From Candidatus Aerophobota bacterium (GTDB taxonomy: Bacteria > Aerophobota > Aerophobia > Aerophobales > JAGGXI01), in assembly GCA_021163155.1 (NCBI GenBank), contig JAGGXI010000082.1, positions 1 to 29,142 of the forward strand: 29,142 nucleotides of DNA, given 5' to 3'. The notes under the pieces are model-generated. The model was given only the letters and a program-made list of their open reading frames with translations, did no database searches and was not told the origin of the DNA. Positions 21,320 through 29,142 of this stretch are shown here, piece by piece; position 1 is the first letter of the stretch; every line of letters begins with the position of its first letter. A program made the position numbers and the translations under genes.

Positions 21320-24067
21320 ATGGATTACAGTAAAACTATTAATCTTCCGCAAACAAAATTTAAAATGCGAGCAAACCTTCCTCAAAAAGAGAAAGAGATA
21401 CTAAATTTCTGGGAAGAGAAAAAAATCTATGAAAAGATAAGGGAAAAGAGCGCTCGTTTTCCTCATTATACACTTCATGATGGACCTCCTTATGCTAATG
21501 GAGATATACATTTAGGACAGGCTCTTAATAAAACAATTAAAGATATAGTGATTAAATATAAGACTCTTCAGGGTTTTAATGCACTCTTTGTTCCTGGATG
21601 GGATTGTCATGGCCTCCCTGTAGAGCATCAATTATTTAAAAAATTAGGAGCAAAAAAAGAGGAAATTTCACAATTAGAGTTTCGGCAGAAAGCAAGAAAA
21701 TATGCTCTTCGCTTTGTTAATAAACAAAAGGAAGAATTCAAAAGATTAGGAGTTTTTGGGAGATGGTCAAAACCTTACCTTACAATGGATCCTCTTTATG
21801 AAAGTGAAATCATAGACTCCTTCGGCAAATTAGCCAAAGAAGGATATATTTATAGAGGATTAAAACCTATTCACTGGTGCTCTAAATGCCAAACAGCTTT
21901 AGCAGAAGCAGAAATAGAATATAAAGAGAGAAGCGATCCTTCTATCTATGTTAAATTTCGTGCGAAAGATAACTTTCAGTTTTTACCTCCCAATACACCT
22001 ATATATATTCTAATATGGACAACTACCCCCTGGACTCTACCTGCAAATTTAGGGATAGCTCTCCATCCTCATCTCTCTTACTCTTTTGTAGATACGGAGG
22101 AAGGTGTTCTTCTCTTAGCTGAGGATTTATTAGAGAGAGTCAAAAAAGAGACAGGAATAAAGAAGGCAAAGGTATTATCTAAAGCAAAGGGAAAAGAACT
22201 TGAGGGAATAAAATATATTCATCCTTTTACTAATAAAGAAGCAAAGGTTCTCCTTGCTGATTTTGTTACTTTAGAAGAAGGGACTGGATGTGTGCATACT
22301 GCTCCTGGTCATGGAGATGAAGATTATCTGTTAGGGCTTAAATATAATCTGCCTGTCTTTTCTCCGGTAGATGATGAAGGAAAGTTTACTTCTGAAGTAG
22401 AAGAATTCAAGGGAATATCTATCTTTAAAGCTAATTCATTAATTATGGAAAAACTTGAAAGAGGTGGTTTTCTACTTCATAAAGGAGTAATTTATCATTC
22501 TTATCCTCATTGCTGGCGTTGCAAATCCCCTTTAATTTTTCGAGCTACTCCTCAATGGTTTTTAAATGTAGATAAACACAATTTAAGGAATAGAGCAATA
22601 GAGGCTGTGGTTAATGATGTAGAGTGGATACCCCAGCGGAGTAAAATGAGAATTAAGAGTATGCTTGAGGAAAGACCCGATTGGTGCCTCTCTCGACAAA
22701 GATATTGGGGAGTAGGAATTCCTGTAGTTTACTGTCTTAATTGTGGTGAGGCAATAATTGATGAGGATATTATTAAAAAAGTCAAATCTCTAACAATTAA
22801 ATATGGTTCCGATGTCTGGTTTAAAGAAAAAGTAGAAGAATTTATCCCCTCTGGATTTAAATGTCCTAAATGTGGAGGGAAAAGATTTATAAAAGAGAAA
22901 GATATTATAGATGTATGGTTTGAATCTGGGATATCTCATCAGGCAGTAGTTTTTCAGGAAAAATCTCTTCAGGACCCCGCTGACCTTTACATAGAAGGTT
23001 CGGACCAACATAGAGGATGGTTTCAAACTTCGCTTCTTACCTCTATAGCTCTTAAAGGAAGACCACCTTATCAAAAAGTGCTTACCCATGGATTTGTGGT
23101 AGATTCTAAAGGGAAAAAGATGTCCAAATCCATAGGAAATATAGTAGACCCTCAAAAAATAGTGGAAGAGAAAGGAGCAGATATTTTAAGACTTTGGGTC
23201 TCCTTAGAGGATTATACTCAGGATGTTAGAGTTTCTGAGAAAATTATAAATTATACTATAGAAGTATATCGGAGAATAAGAAACAGCTTTAGATTTTTAT
23301 TGGGAAATTTATATGATTTTGAGCCTCTAAAAAATTCTCTTCCTCCTGAGAAGATGCGGGAAGTAGACAGATGGATACTCTCTTCCTTCCAGCATGTAAT
23401 AAAAGAAGTAGAGAATGGTTTTGAAATGTTTAAATTTTATGAAACTGTTCGTTCCATCCATAATTTTGAGGTAAATGAACTGAGTTCTTTTTACTTTGAT
23501 ATTTTAAAAGATAGACTTTATACTTTTCCAGTTAATTGTACAGGAAGAAGATCAGCTCAAACAGTTTTATATCAGCTATTGGTAAATCTAAATAAATTAA
23601 TAGCTCCTATCCTTCCTTTCACTTCAGAGGAGGTATGGAAGTATATCAAACCTCAAAAAGAGGAAAGTGTTTTTCTTTCCTCCTGGCCAAAAATAAAAAA
23701 AGAATGGATAGATAAAGATTTAGAAGAGAAATGGAGTAAAATACTAAAGGTAAGAGAGAAGGTGTTGAAAGAATTAGAAGAGTACAGACAGAATAAGAAA
23801 ATCACCTCTTCTTTGCAAGCTAAAATTATTATAAAAGCCCCTCTTTCTATTTTTTCTATTTTAAAAAGTTTAGATAGTCAATTAAATGAGGTCTTTATAG
23901 TTTCTGGAGTGGAATTAATGGAAGACACGGAGCTGAAAATTATGGTAAAAAAGGCGGAGGGAGAAAAATGTGAACGGTGCTGGAACTATAGTCCTTATGT
24001 GGGAAAAGATAAAACATATCCTACCCTATGTGAAAGATGTTGCAAAACAATGAGAGCTAAATCTTAA
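21320..24067 (+). CDS. ileS: Isoleucyl-tRNA synthetase
   Basis: This is a 915-residue class I synthetase. PPYANGDIHLGQALNK at 56-71 holds the HIGH-type motif and KMSKS is at 600-604. The editing domain carries a WTTTPWTLPANL segment, and a C-terminal zinc finger has Cys884, Cys887, Cys904 and Cys907. Additional CxxC pairs (CSKC, CWRC, CLNC, CPKC) occur in the body. Length and layout fit the standard bacterial enzyme. Only 23 bases separate it from the purine phosphorylase gene, so no T-box leader is present and it is read with the upstream genes. Confidence 0.97.
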   Translation: MDYSKTINLPQTKFKMRANLPQKEKEILNFWEEKKIYEKIREKSARFPHYTLHDGPPYANGDIHLGQALNKTIKDIVIKYKTLQGFNALFVPGWDCHGLPVEHQLFKKLGAKKEEISQLEFRQKARKYALRFVNKQKEEFKRLGVFGRWSKPYLTMDPLYESEIIDSFGKLAKEGYIYRGLKPIHWCSKCQTALAEAEIEYKERSDPSIYVKFRAKDNFQFLPPNTPIYILIWTTTPWTLPANLGIALHPHLSYSFVDTEEGVLLLAEDLLERVKKETGIKKAKVLSKAKGKELEGIKYIHPFTNKEAKVLLADFVTLEEGTGCVHTAPGHGDEDYLLGLKYNLPVFSPVDDEGKFTSEVEEFKGISIFKANSLIMEKLERGGFLLHKGVIYHSYPHCWRCKSPLIFRATPQWFLNVDKHNLRNRAIEAVVNDVEWIPQRSKMRIKSMLEERPDWCLSRQRYWGVGIPVVYCLNCGEAIIDEDIIKKVKSLTIKYGSDVWFKEKVEEFIPSGFKCPKCGGKRFIKEKDIIDVWFESGISHQAVVFQEKSLQDPADLYIEGSDQHRGWFQTSLLTSIALKGRPPYQKVLTHGFVVDSKGKKMSKSIGNIVDPQKIVEEKGADILRLWVSLEDYTQDVRVSEKIINYTIEVYRRIRNSFRFLLGNLYDFEPLKNSLPPEKMREVDRWILSSFQHVIKEVENGFEMFKFYETVRSIHNFEVNELSSFYFDILKDRLYTFPVNCTGRRSAQTVLYQLLVNLNKLIAPILPFTSEEVWKYIKPQKEESVFLSSWPKIKKEWIDKDLEEKWSKILKVREKVLKELEEYRQNKKITSSLQAKIIIKAPLSIFSILKSLDSQLNEVFIVSGVELMEDTELKIMVKKAEGEKCERCWNYSPYVGKDKTYPTLCERCCKTMRAKS

Positions 24068-24107
24068 TTCCTCTACTTAATCACATAAAAAAGTATTACT
24101 GGGTAGA

Positions 24108-24265
24108 TAAGTGAATAAGTGAATAAGTAAATTAAGTAAATTAAGTAAATAAGGAAATAAGGGAAATAAGGAAATGGGGAGTAAGAGAAAAGATGAAGGA
24201 GTTATAAAAAATAGTACTAAAAAGTTTTATCCCATCAATCCATCATCCCATTTACCCATTTACTC
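24108..24265. repeat. Repeat family D, copy 1 (purine-rich arm and pyrimidine-rich arm), between ileS and rluD
   Basis: The left arm (24108-24177) is built of irregular AAGTGAAT/AAGTAAAT/AAGGAAAT units. The right arm (about 24226-24265) is CCCATCAATCCATCATCCC-type, with TTTACCCATTTACTC. The arms are roughly complementary, so a long imperfect hairpin is possible. A second copy with the same arms follows rluD. Bases 24266-24300 form a more GC-rich patch (AGCGACGAAGGGGAAGTCCC) of unknown meaning. Confidence 0.65.
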
Positions 24266-24313
24266 GTAGACAGCGACGAAGGGGAAGTCCCGAGATAGTC
24301 TTGAAAAAATGAG

Positions 24314-25246
24314 ATGCAAACAAAAGAAGTGCATTGCTTTATAGTGGAAGAAGAGGAAAAAATAAGATTAGACCTTTTCTTGAAGAAGAAAATCCCTCAT
24401 CTTTCTCGCTCTTTTATTCAAAGGTTAATTGAAGAGGAAAATGTTAAAGTAAATGGTTATCCTTCAGAAAAAGATTTTCTTGTTCATAAAGGGGACAAAA
24501 TTCTTGTTATTACTTATCCTCTTGATAAGCTAAAGGTAAAACCTGAACCTATTCCTATAGATATTTTATGGGAAGATGAAAATCTGGTGGTGGTAAATAA
24601 ACCGGCTGGCATGTTATCTCATCCTACATTAAATGGAGAAAAAAATAATTTAGTTAATGCTCTTTTATTTCATTGTGGTCATCTTTCTGAAATAGGTGCT
24701 CCTTTACGGCAAGGTATCGTTCATAGGTTGGATAAAGAGACCTCAGGAGCAATGGTAGTAGCTAAGGATGACTATGCTTACCTTGGTTTAAGTGCTCAAT
24801 TTCGAAAAAGAGTGGTAAAAAAAACCTATGTAGCTTTAGTAAGAGGAATCCCTCATAAAGAAGAAGGAATTATAAAAGGTAAGATTGGAAGAGACCCTAA
24901 GTGTGGTAAAAAAATGATTCTAGGGGGAAGAGGGAGTCATCAAGCAATCACTCATTACCAGGTATTGAAAAAATGGAGAAATCACAGCCTACTAAAATTA
25001 CATCCTCTAACAGGGAGAACCCATCAGATTCGTCTCCATTTACACCTGATTAACTGTTTTATTATGGGGGATAGGATGTATGGAGGTAAAAAGTATCAAG
25101 ATTTTCCTTATAAATTAAAACGAGCTATGCTTCATGCAAAATCATTAGGATTCTTTCATCCTAAAACAGAGGAGTGGATGGAATTTGAAGCTCCCTTACC
25201 TCCAGATATACAAAATATCACTAATTACTTAAATCTAGGTAAATGA
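24314..25246 (+). CDS. rluD: RluA/RluD-family pseudouridine synthase
   Basis: This is a 310-residue enzyme that turns specific uridines of rRNA into pseudouridine. An S4 RNA-binding domain covers about 17-77 (RLDLFLKKKIPHLSRSFIQRLI). The catalytic motif is HRLDKETSGAMVVAKD at 137-152 with Asp140 as nucleophile, followed by KKTYVALVRG and LTGRTHQIRLHL. Which site it modifies is not decided; RluD type is inferred from the S4 domain and the position after ileS. There is no recognisable ribosome site. The stop codon lies in the left arm of a family D repeat. The lspA gene often found between ileS and rluD is absent. Confidence 0.9.
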   Translation: MQTKEVHCFIVEEEEKIRLDLFLKKKIPHLSRSFIQRLIEEENVKVNGYPSEKDFLVHKGDKILVITYPLDKLKVKPEPIPIDILWEDENLVVVNKPAGMLSHPTLNGEKNNLVNALLFHCGHLSEIGAPLRQGIVHRLDKETSGAMVVAKDDYAYLGLSAQFRKRVVKKTYVALVRGIPHKEEGIIKGKIGRDPKCGKKMILGGRGSHQAITHYQVLKKWRNHSLLKLHPLTGRTHQIRLHLHLINCFIMGDRMYGGKKYQDFPYKLKRAMLHAKSLGFFHPKTEEWMEFEAPLPPDIQNITNYLNLGK

Positions 25247-25352
25247 GTAGATAAGGGAAAAAGTAGATGCTAACAGATAAAAATAATGAGAATTTTACCT
25301 ATATCCCATTCACCCATTATCCCATCAACTCATTTACTCATATCCCATTTTT
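25236..25352. repeat. Repeat family D, copy 2, after rluD
   Basis: AAATGAGTAGATAAGGGAAA (left arm, containing the rluD stop) is followed by a spacer and then a CCCATTCACCCATTATCCC-type right arm ending CTCATATCCCAT. It is the same plan as 24108-24265. The run of T at 25349-25355 right after could make the whole a terminator before fabG. Confidence 0.65.
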
Positions 25353-25409
25353 TTTGAAAAATTGGTATAGATCAGATTGTCTTATAAAAATAGGGTAAAG
25401 GAGGAATTT

Positions 25410-26150
25410 ATGCGTTTTGAAGATAGGGTAGCTATAGTTACAGGAGGAAGTAGAGGTATAGGTAAACAGATATGTCTAAAATTAGCCAGTGAAGGGGCGA
25501 AAATAGCTATATTTGATATAGAAGAAACTTTATTAAAAGAAGTTGCTGAACAGATAAGGCATATGGGAAGCGAAGTTTTACTTCTTAGAGTAGATATAAG
25601 TGATTTTGAAAAGGTGGATAGAGCTGTAAAGGAAGTAATTGACAGATTTGGACGAATTGATATATTAGTCAATAATGCAGGTGTTAACGAAGATAAATTG
25701 CTTTTACGGATGCGAGAGAAAGATTGGGATAAAGTCTTACAAGTTAATCTTAAGGGGACGTTTAATTGCCTTAGAGCGGTAATAAGAACAATGGTGAAGC
25801 AAAGAAGAGGAAAGATAATAAATATATCATCAGTCGTAGGCTTAAGAGGAAATGCAGGACAAGCAAACTATGCTGCTTCAAAAGCGGGAATTATTGGTTT
25901 AACAAAATCAGCAGCTAAAGAGGTGGGAAGGTATGGAGTTATAGTTAATGCCATTGCTCCTGGATTTATTGATACACCTATGACTGAGAAACTACAGGAA
26001 AAAGAGAGAGAGATGTTTACTCCTCAAATTCCTCTGGGAAGAATGGGAAAATCTGAAGAGGTAGCCAGTTTGGTGGCTTATCTGGCTTCTGATGAAGCAA
26101 ATTATATTACAGGCGAAGTAATAAAAATAGATGGAGGAATGGCTATTTAA
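25410..26150 (+). CDS. fabG: 3-oxoacyl-[ACP] reductase
   Basis: This is a 246-residue NADPH-dependent short-chain dehydrogenase that reduces 3-oxoacyl-ACP in fatty-acid elongation. The cofactor motif TGGSRGIG is at 11-18, NNAG at 88-91, and the catalytic set is Asn113, Ser141, Tyr154 and Lys158 (YAASK). The ATG at 25410 is chosen because AAAGGAGG stands just before it and the product then starts MRFEDRVAIVTGG; an upstream TTG frame adds an unlikely 11 residues. It leads the cluster fabG-acpP-fabF-rnc; fabH and fabD are not upstream. Confidence 0.96.
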   Translation: MRFEDRVAIVTGGSRGIGKQICLKLASEGAKIAIFDIEETLLKEVAEQIRHMGSEVLLLRVDISDFEKVDRAVKEVIDRFGRIDILVNNAGVNEDKLLLRMREKDWDKVLQVNLKGTFNCLRAVIRTMVKQRRGKIINISSVVGLRGNAGQANYAASKAGIIGLTKSAAKEVGRYGVIVNAIAPGFIDTPMTEKLQEKEREMFTPQIPLGRMGKSEEVASLVAYLASDEANYITGEVIKIDGGMAI

Positions 26151-26192
26151 CTAAAGTTTAAATAATTCGATAATTAAAAAGGAGAGGTTATT

Positions 26193-26441
26193 ATGGACAA
26201 GGGTGAAATTTTAGAAAAAGTTAAGAAAATTACTAGCGAGCAGTTAGGAGTAGAGGAATCCCAAATTACTTCTGAGGCTAAGTTTATAGACGATTTGGGA
26301 GCTGATTCGCTGGATACTGTAGAATTAGTGATGGCTTTGGAAGAGAAGTTTGATTTAGAAATATCTGATGAAGAAGCAGAGAAATTAATTACAGTCCAGA
26401 AGGTAGTGGATTACTTATGTGAACATTTAGAGAAAAAGTAA
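26193..26441 (+). CDS. acpP: Acyl carrier protein
   Basis: This is an 82-residue acidic carrier that holds growing acyl chains on phosphopantetheine. The attachment site is Ser39 in [19 protein letters not shown], and the helix [17 protein letters not shown] is typical. AAAAGGAGAGG precedes the ATG. It lies 42 bases after fabG and 150 before fabF. Confidence 0.97.
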   Translation: MDKGEILEKVKKITSEQLGVEESQITSEAKFIDDLGADSLDTVELVMALEEKFDLEISDEEAEKLITVQKVVDYLCEHLEKK

Positions 26442-26494
26442 TAAAAATTTGAATGAGTGGTGAGCTAAATAGGTTAAATGAGCTAAAGAAATTT

Positions 26495-26580
26495 TTAAAA
26501 AAGTCAGAAATCTCCGTAAATCAGTGTAATCAGACAACTATGGAGGTTTTTCAGAGGTCTCTAAATAGATTAAATGGGCA
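26495..26580 (+). repeat. Repeat family B, diverged copy between acpP and fabF
   Basis: AAAGTCAGAAATCTCCGTAAATCAGTGTAATCAGA and then TGGAGGTTTTTCAGAGGTCTC follow the order of the copy at 4953-5033. The left arm of the first hairpin is missing. A short open frame across this stretch is a shadow. Confidence 0.75.
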
Positions 26581-26591
26581 GGGAATAAAAT

Positions 26592-27827
26592 ATGGAAAAG
26601 CGAGTAGGAGTTACAGGGGTAGGGGTAGTTTCTCCTATTGGAGTTGGAGTAAAGGAATTCGAAAAAGCTCTTTTCGAGGGGAAAAATGGGATAAAAAGGA
26701 TAACCCATTTTGACCCTTCTTTGTATCGTTCCCAAATGGCGGGAGAGGTAAGAGGACTTGACTTTAAGAAATACTTTTCTACTAGGCAAATAAGGAGAAT
26801 GGATAGATTTACTCAATTAGGGATGATAGCAGCAAAAGAGGCTGTAGAACAATCAGGAATAGATTCCAATAAAGAGAACCTTAGCAAAATAGGAGTATTA
26901 GTAGGGTCAGGAGTAGGGGGACTTTCTACTATTGAAAGAGAGCAGACTGTCTTGTTGCAGAAAGGTCCTCGAAAAGTTAGTCCTTTTCTGGTTCCTATGC
27001 TAATTACAGATATTACTTCTGCACAAATAGCTATTGAATATGGATTTTCTGGCCCTAATTTTTCAATTTCTACTGCATGTGCTACAGGGACACATTCAAT
27101 AGGAGAAGCTTTTAAAATAATCCGCAGAGGGAATGCAGAAGTAATGGTTGCAGGGGGAACAGAAGCTGCTATTACTCCATTAGGATTAGCCGGTTTTTGT
27201 TCAATGAAGGCCCTTTCCACAAGAAACGAAGAGCCAGAAAGAGCCTCTCGACCTTTTGATAAGGAAAGAGACGGTTTTGTAATAGGGGAGGGGGCAGGGA
27301 TTGTAGTTTTAGAAGAACTGGAACGGGCTAAAAAAAGGAAGGCGAATATTATAGGGGAAATAGTAGGTTTTGGTATGAGTGCAGATGCTTATCATATAAC
27401 TCAGCCAATTACGGATGGGAGAGGAATTAAAGAAGCTATGGAAAAAGCCCTTAATGATGCTAAAATTTCTCCTGAGGAAGTCGATTATATAAATGCTCAT
27501 GGAACCTCCACTCCCCTTAATGATATGGTGGAGACACAAGCAATTAAATCCCTTTTCAAGGAAAATGCTTATCGGATACCCGTAAGTTCTACAAAATCTA
27601 TGACTGGCCATCTCTTAGGAGCAACAGGAGGAGTAGAAGTAATTGCTTGCCTCTCAGCTATTAATGAGGAAACTCTTCCTCCTACCATTAATTATGAGCA
27701 TCCCGACCCTCAATGCGATTTAGACTATGTTCCCAACGAAGCTCGAAAAGCTAAAGTAAAAGTAGTCATATCTAACTCTATGGGGTTTGGAGGACATAAT
27801 GCTGTTTTAGTTATCAAAAAATTTTAA
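26592..27827 (+). CDS. fabF: 3-oxoacyl-[ACP] synthase II
   Basis: This is a 411-residue condensing enzyme that adds malonyl-ACP carbons to acyl-ACP. The catalytic triad is Cys163 ([10 protein letters not shown]), His303 ([11 protein letters not shown]) and His340 ([13 protein letters not shown]), and the glycine-rich C-terminal [11 protein letters not shown] is present. Length is usual. The ATG has CAGGGA about 9 bases upstream, again formed at the edge of a family B repeat. The stop codon is followed after 1 base by another B copy. Confidence 0.97.
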   Translation: MEKRVGVTGVGVVSPIGVGVKEFEKALFEGKNGIKRITHFDPSLYRSQMAGEVRGLDFKKYFSTRQIRRMDRFTQLGMIAAKEAVEQSGIDSNKENLSKIGVLVGSGVGGLSTIEREQTVLLQKGPRKVSPFLVPMLITDITSAQIAIEYGFSGPNFSISTACATGTHSIGEAFKIIRRGNAEVMVAGGTEAAITPLGLAGFCSMKALSTRNEEPERASRPFDKERDGFVIGEGAGIVVLEELERAKKRKANIIGEIVGFGMSADAYHITQPITDGRGIKEAMEKALNDAKISPEEVDYINAHGTSTPLNDMVETQAIKSLFKENAYRIPVSSTKSMTGHLLGATGGVEVIACLSAINEETLPPTINYEHPDPQCDLDYVPNEARKAKVKVVISNSMGFGGHNAVLVIKKF

Positions 27828-27828
27828 T

Positions 27829-27915
27829 GAGATTTCTGAAAAGGTCAAAAATCTCTGATTTCACAGATAAAAGTCGAGATTACACAGATTGAGGCCTTTA
27901 GAGGTTTTTCAAAAG
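27829..27915 (+). repeat. Repeat family B, copy after fabF
   Basis: GAGATTTCTGA, GGTCAAAAATCTC, then a GATTACACAGATTGAGGCC and AGAGGTTTTTC stretch closely match 4942-5030. The first hairpin has one mismatch compared with that copy. Confidence 0.85.
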
Positions 27916-27941
27916 CATCCTAATCTATATTTGGTGATTCG

Positions 27942-28098
27942 CGAATGATATTAATAAGATCATTCTGTAACATCAGTCTAACTCTCATTGTTTAATAAGT
28001 TGAAAGAGATAAGAAGGATAAATAATTACAATTAGTCTTATTCTATTCTGGACTCTATCTAAAAATAACTTTAACAATTTGCCAGATCAGGTTTTAAA
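27942..28098. repeat. Small dyad and family C tail before rnc
   Basis: GAATGAT and ATCATTC form a small dyad near 27942-27965, beside the palindrome TTCGCGAA. Bases 28069-28094 (ACTTTAACAATTTGCCAGATCAGG) match the tail of family C at 13849-13876. Otherwise this stretch holds nothing I can name; no clear ribosome site precedes rnc. Confidence 0.5.
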
Positions 28099-28803
28099 AT
28101 GAAAATTCCATTAGAACGAAAAAAAAATTTGGAAAACCTTCAAAAAAATTTAAAGGTAAAATTTATTAATGTGAACCTTTTGAATCAGGCATTAACTCAT
28201 ACCTCTTATGCCAACTCATTGAAGGAGAAAAATATCCCTCATAATGAAAGGATGGAGTTTTTAGGTGATGCAGTACTGGAATTGATTATAGCAGATTATC
28301 TCTTTCATAAATATCCAGATTCAAACGAAGGAGAACTATCTAAACTCCGTTCCAAAATTGTATCTCAAGAAAGCCTTGCTCAATTTGCTCGGGAAATTAA
28401 GATAGAAGAATACCTATTAATAGGAAAAAATCAAGAAGGAATACAATCTCAGGATTCTTTATTAGCCGATGCTTATGAAGCGATAATAGGAGCTCTTTAT
28501 ATAGATAGAGGGCTAAAAATAACATATTGTTTTGTATTAACTTCCTTAATTGAGAAAGAGAAGGAGCTTATAGAAATAAATGACTTTAAGTCACAACTCC
28601 AAGAATATACCCAATCTGTATATAATTCACTTCCCAAATACAGGACAATCCAAAAAGTAGGACCTGAGCATCGCAGAAAGTTTAAGGTAATTGTGGAAAT
28701 CAAGAAGAAAATCTTAGGGGAGGGATGGGGATATAGCAAAAAGAAGGCGGAAAAGACAGCCGCTCAATCCGCATGGGAGAAAATAGCCAAAAAGCAGAAC
28801 TAA
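28099..28803 (+). CDS. rnc: Ribonuclease III
   Basis: This is a 234-residue double-strand-specific RNase that processes rRNA precursors and structured mRNAs. The signature NERMEFLGDAVLELI (49-63) holds Glu53 and Asp57, and ADAYEAIIGALYID holds Asp123 and Glu126, so all four metal ligands are present. A double-stranded RNA-binding domain covers about 158-232. The last residues KKQN and the stop codon are encoded by a 15-base unit (AAAAAGCAGAACTAA) that is repeated at once downstream as the start of a family A element. Confidence 0.96.
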   Translation: MKIPLERKKNLENLQKNLKVKFINVNLLNQALTHTSYANSLKEKNIPHNERMEFLGDAVLELIIADYLFHKYPDSNEGELSKLRSKIVSQESLAQFAREIKIEEYLLIGKNQEGIQSQDSLLADAYEAIIGALYIDRGLKITYCFVLTSLIEKEKELIEINDFKSQLQEYTQSVYNSLPKYRTIQKVGPEHRRKFKVIVEIKKKILGEGWGYSKKKAEKTAAQSAWEKIAKKQN

Positions 28804-28990
28804 AAAAGCAGAACTAAAAAAGCAGGATTAGAGGATTAGAGGATTAAAGGATTAAAGGGAAAAAAGCAGTGAGACGTGAACTGGTAGCCGCAGGCTTTAG
28901 CCTGCGAAGAGGTAAGACGTGAAAGGGGAAAAAGACAGAACTAAAAAAGCAGGATTAGAGGATTAAAGGATTAGAGGATTAGAGGGAAAA
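28804..28990 (+). repeat. Repeat family A, full copy after rnc
   Basis: A tract with GGATTAGA and GGATTAAA octamers (28824-28859) is followed by a spacer, hairpin CGCAGGCT-TT-AGCCTGCG at 28889-28906, a spacer, and a second octamer tract at 28950-28985. It has the same order as 3796-3934 and 19390-19545. Confidence 0.85.
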
Positions 28991-29048
28991 GCAAGAAAAA
29001 CAAAGAAAAACTAAGAACTTAAAAAAAACAAAAAAGGAGGTGAGATTA

Positions 29049-29132
29049 ATGAAAGCTAAGTTAATAAAGGCGTTGTTTGTTATTACATCTCTTCTGCTTG
29101 CTGGTGGTGCTAATATTCATTGGGGTGGTTAA
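29049..29132 (+). CDS. 27-residue signal-like peptide with ideal ribosome site
   Basis: AAAAAAGGAGGTGA, a nearly full anti-16S match, stands 5 bases before an ATG opening 27 codons: a basic start, then LFVITSLLLAGGANIHWGG and a stop. It looks like a signal peptide cut short. It may be a real small membrane peptide, a leader, or the start of a secreted protein broken by a frameshift; the window ends 10 bases later, so this cannot be settled. Confidence 0.45.
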   Translation: MKAKLIKALFVITSLLLAGGANIHWGG

Positions 29133-29142
29133 AGAGAAAAAG

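Noticed and set aside
22790-23155. Antisense ORF of 121 codons inside ileS
   Set aside because: It is a shadow of conserved ileS sequence including KMSKS, with no start signal.
24266-24313. Structured RNA or riboswitch in the GC-richer patch before rluD
   Set aside because: Only short complementary pieces (CTCG/CGAG, GAC/GTC) are present; not enough to support a defined RNA.
26453-26713. Plus-strand ORF between acpP and fabF
   Set aside because: It crosses repeat family B and the fabF start in another frame; protein looks random and no ribosome site is seen.
26813-27220. Antisense ORF of 135 codons inside fabF
   Set aside because: No ribosome site, composition follows the fabF codons on the other strand, and fabF is fully explained.

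Overview
The window is chromosomal DNA from an AT-rich bacterium. The first solute-binding protein carries a cleavable signal peptide without a lipobox and a LolA-like secreted protein follows, so a cell with a periplasm is the natural reading. Housekeeping genes (gltX, ileS, rplM, rnc, fabG-acpP-fabF) are bacterial in type. V-type ATPase subunits, a UPF0280 protein, a COG1237-type MBL hydrolase and many intergenic repeats suggest an uncultured low-GC candidate-phylum lineage. I cannot fix the phylum from sequence alone.

Layout. 168-6009 (+): a peptide/nickel-family ABC importer (binding protein, two permeases, two ATPases), its junctions filled with hairpins and repeats. 6010-6325: a 205-bp MITE-like element with 12-bp terminal inverted repeats. 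6326-8156 (+): a secreted LolA-like protein and a metallo-beta-lactamase-fold hydrolase. 11095-8176 (-): an envelope-stress-like group of PspC, a LiaF-like protein, a TPR membrane protein and two further membrane proteins, with a promoter and an overlapping 13-bp palindrome upstream. 13572-11236 (-): a very compact five-ORF operon from a near-consensus promoter: a membrane/coiled-coil/4-Cys protein, a 49-residue ORF that begins inside a GTGA tandem repeat, a beta-class DNA methyltransferase, a winged-helix-like HNH nuclease and a small acidic protein. It looks like a restriction-modification or defence locus with unusual accessories.

13954-19020 (+): from an almost perfect promoter, V-ATPase subunits C and F without any other subunit, then pyrE, a UPF0280 protein, a TPR protein, a tiny basic protein and gltX. 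tRNA-Gln(CUG) and tRNA-Glu(CUC) follow, both potential substrates of this GltX. 19774-25246 (+): an 86-aa membrane protein coupled to rplM (no rpsI), purine nucleoside phosphorylase, ileS and rluD (no lspA). 25410-28803 (+): fabG, acpP, fabF and rnc in classic order but without fabH or fabD. A 27-codon ORF with an ideal ribosome site closes the window.

A second theme is four families of intergenic repeats (called A-D here). They sit at the 3' ends of genes and tRNAs and in at least three cases supply the last codons or the stop codon of a gene. The R-M-like operon, the split V-ATPase pair and this repeat system are the points most worth following.
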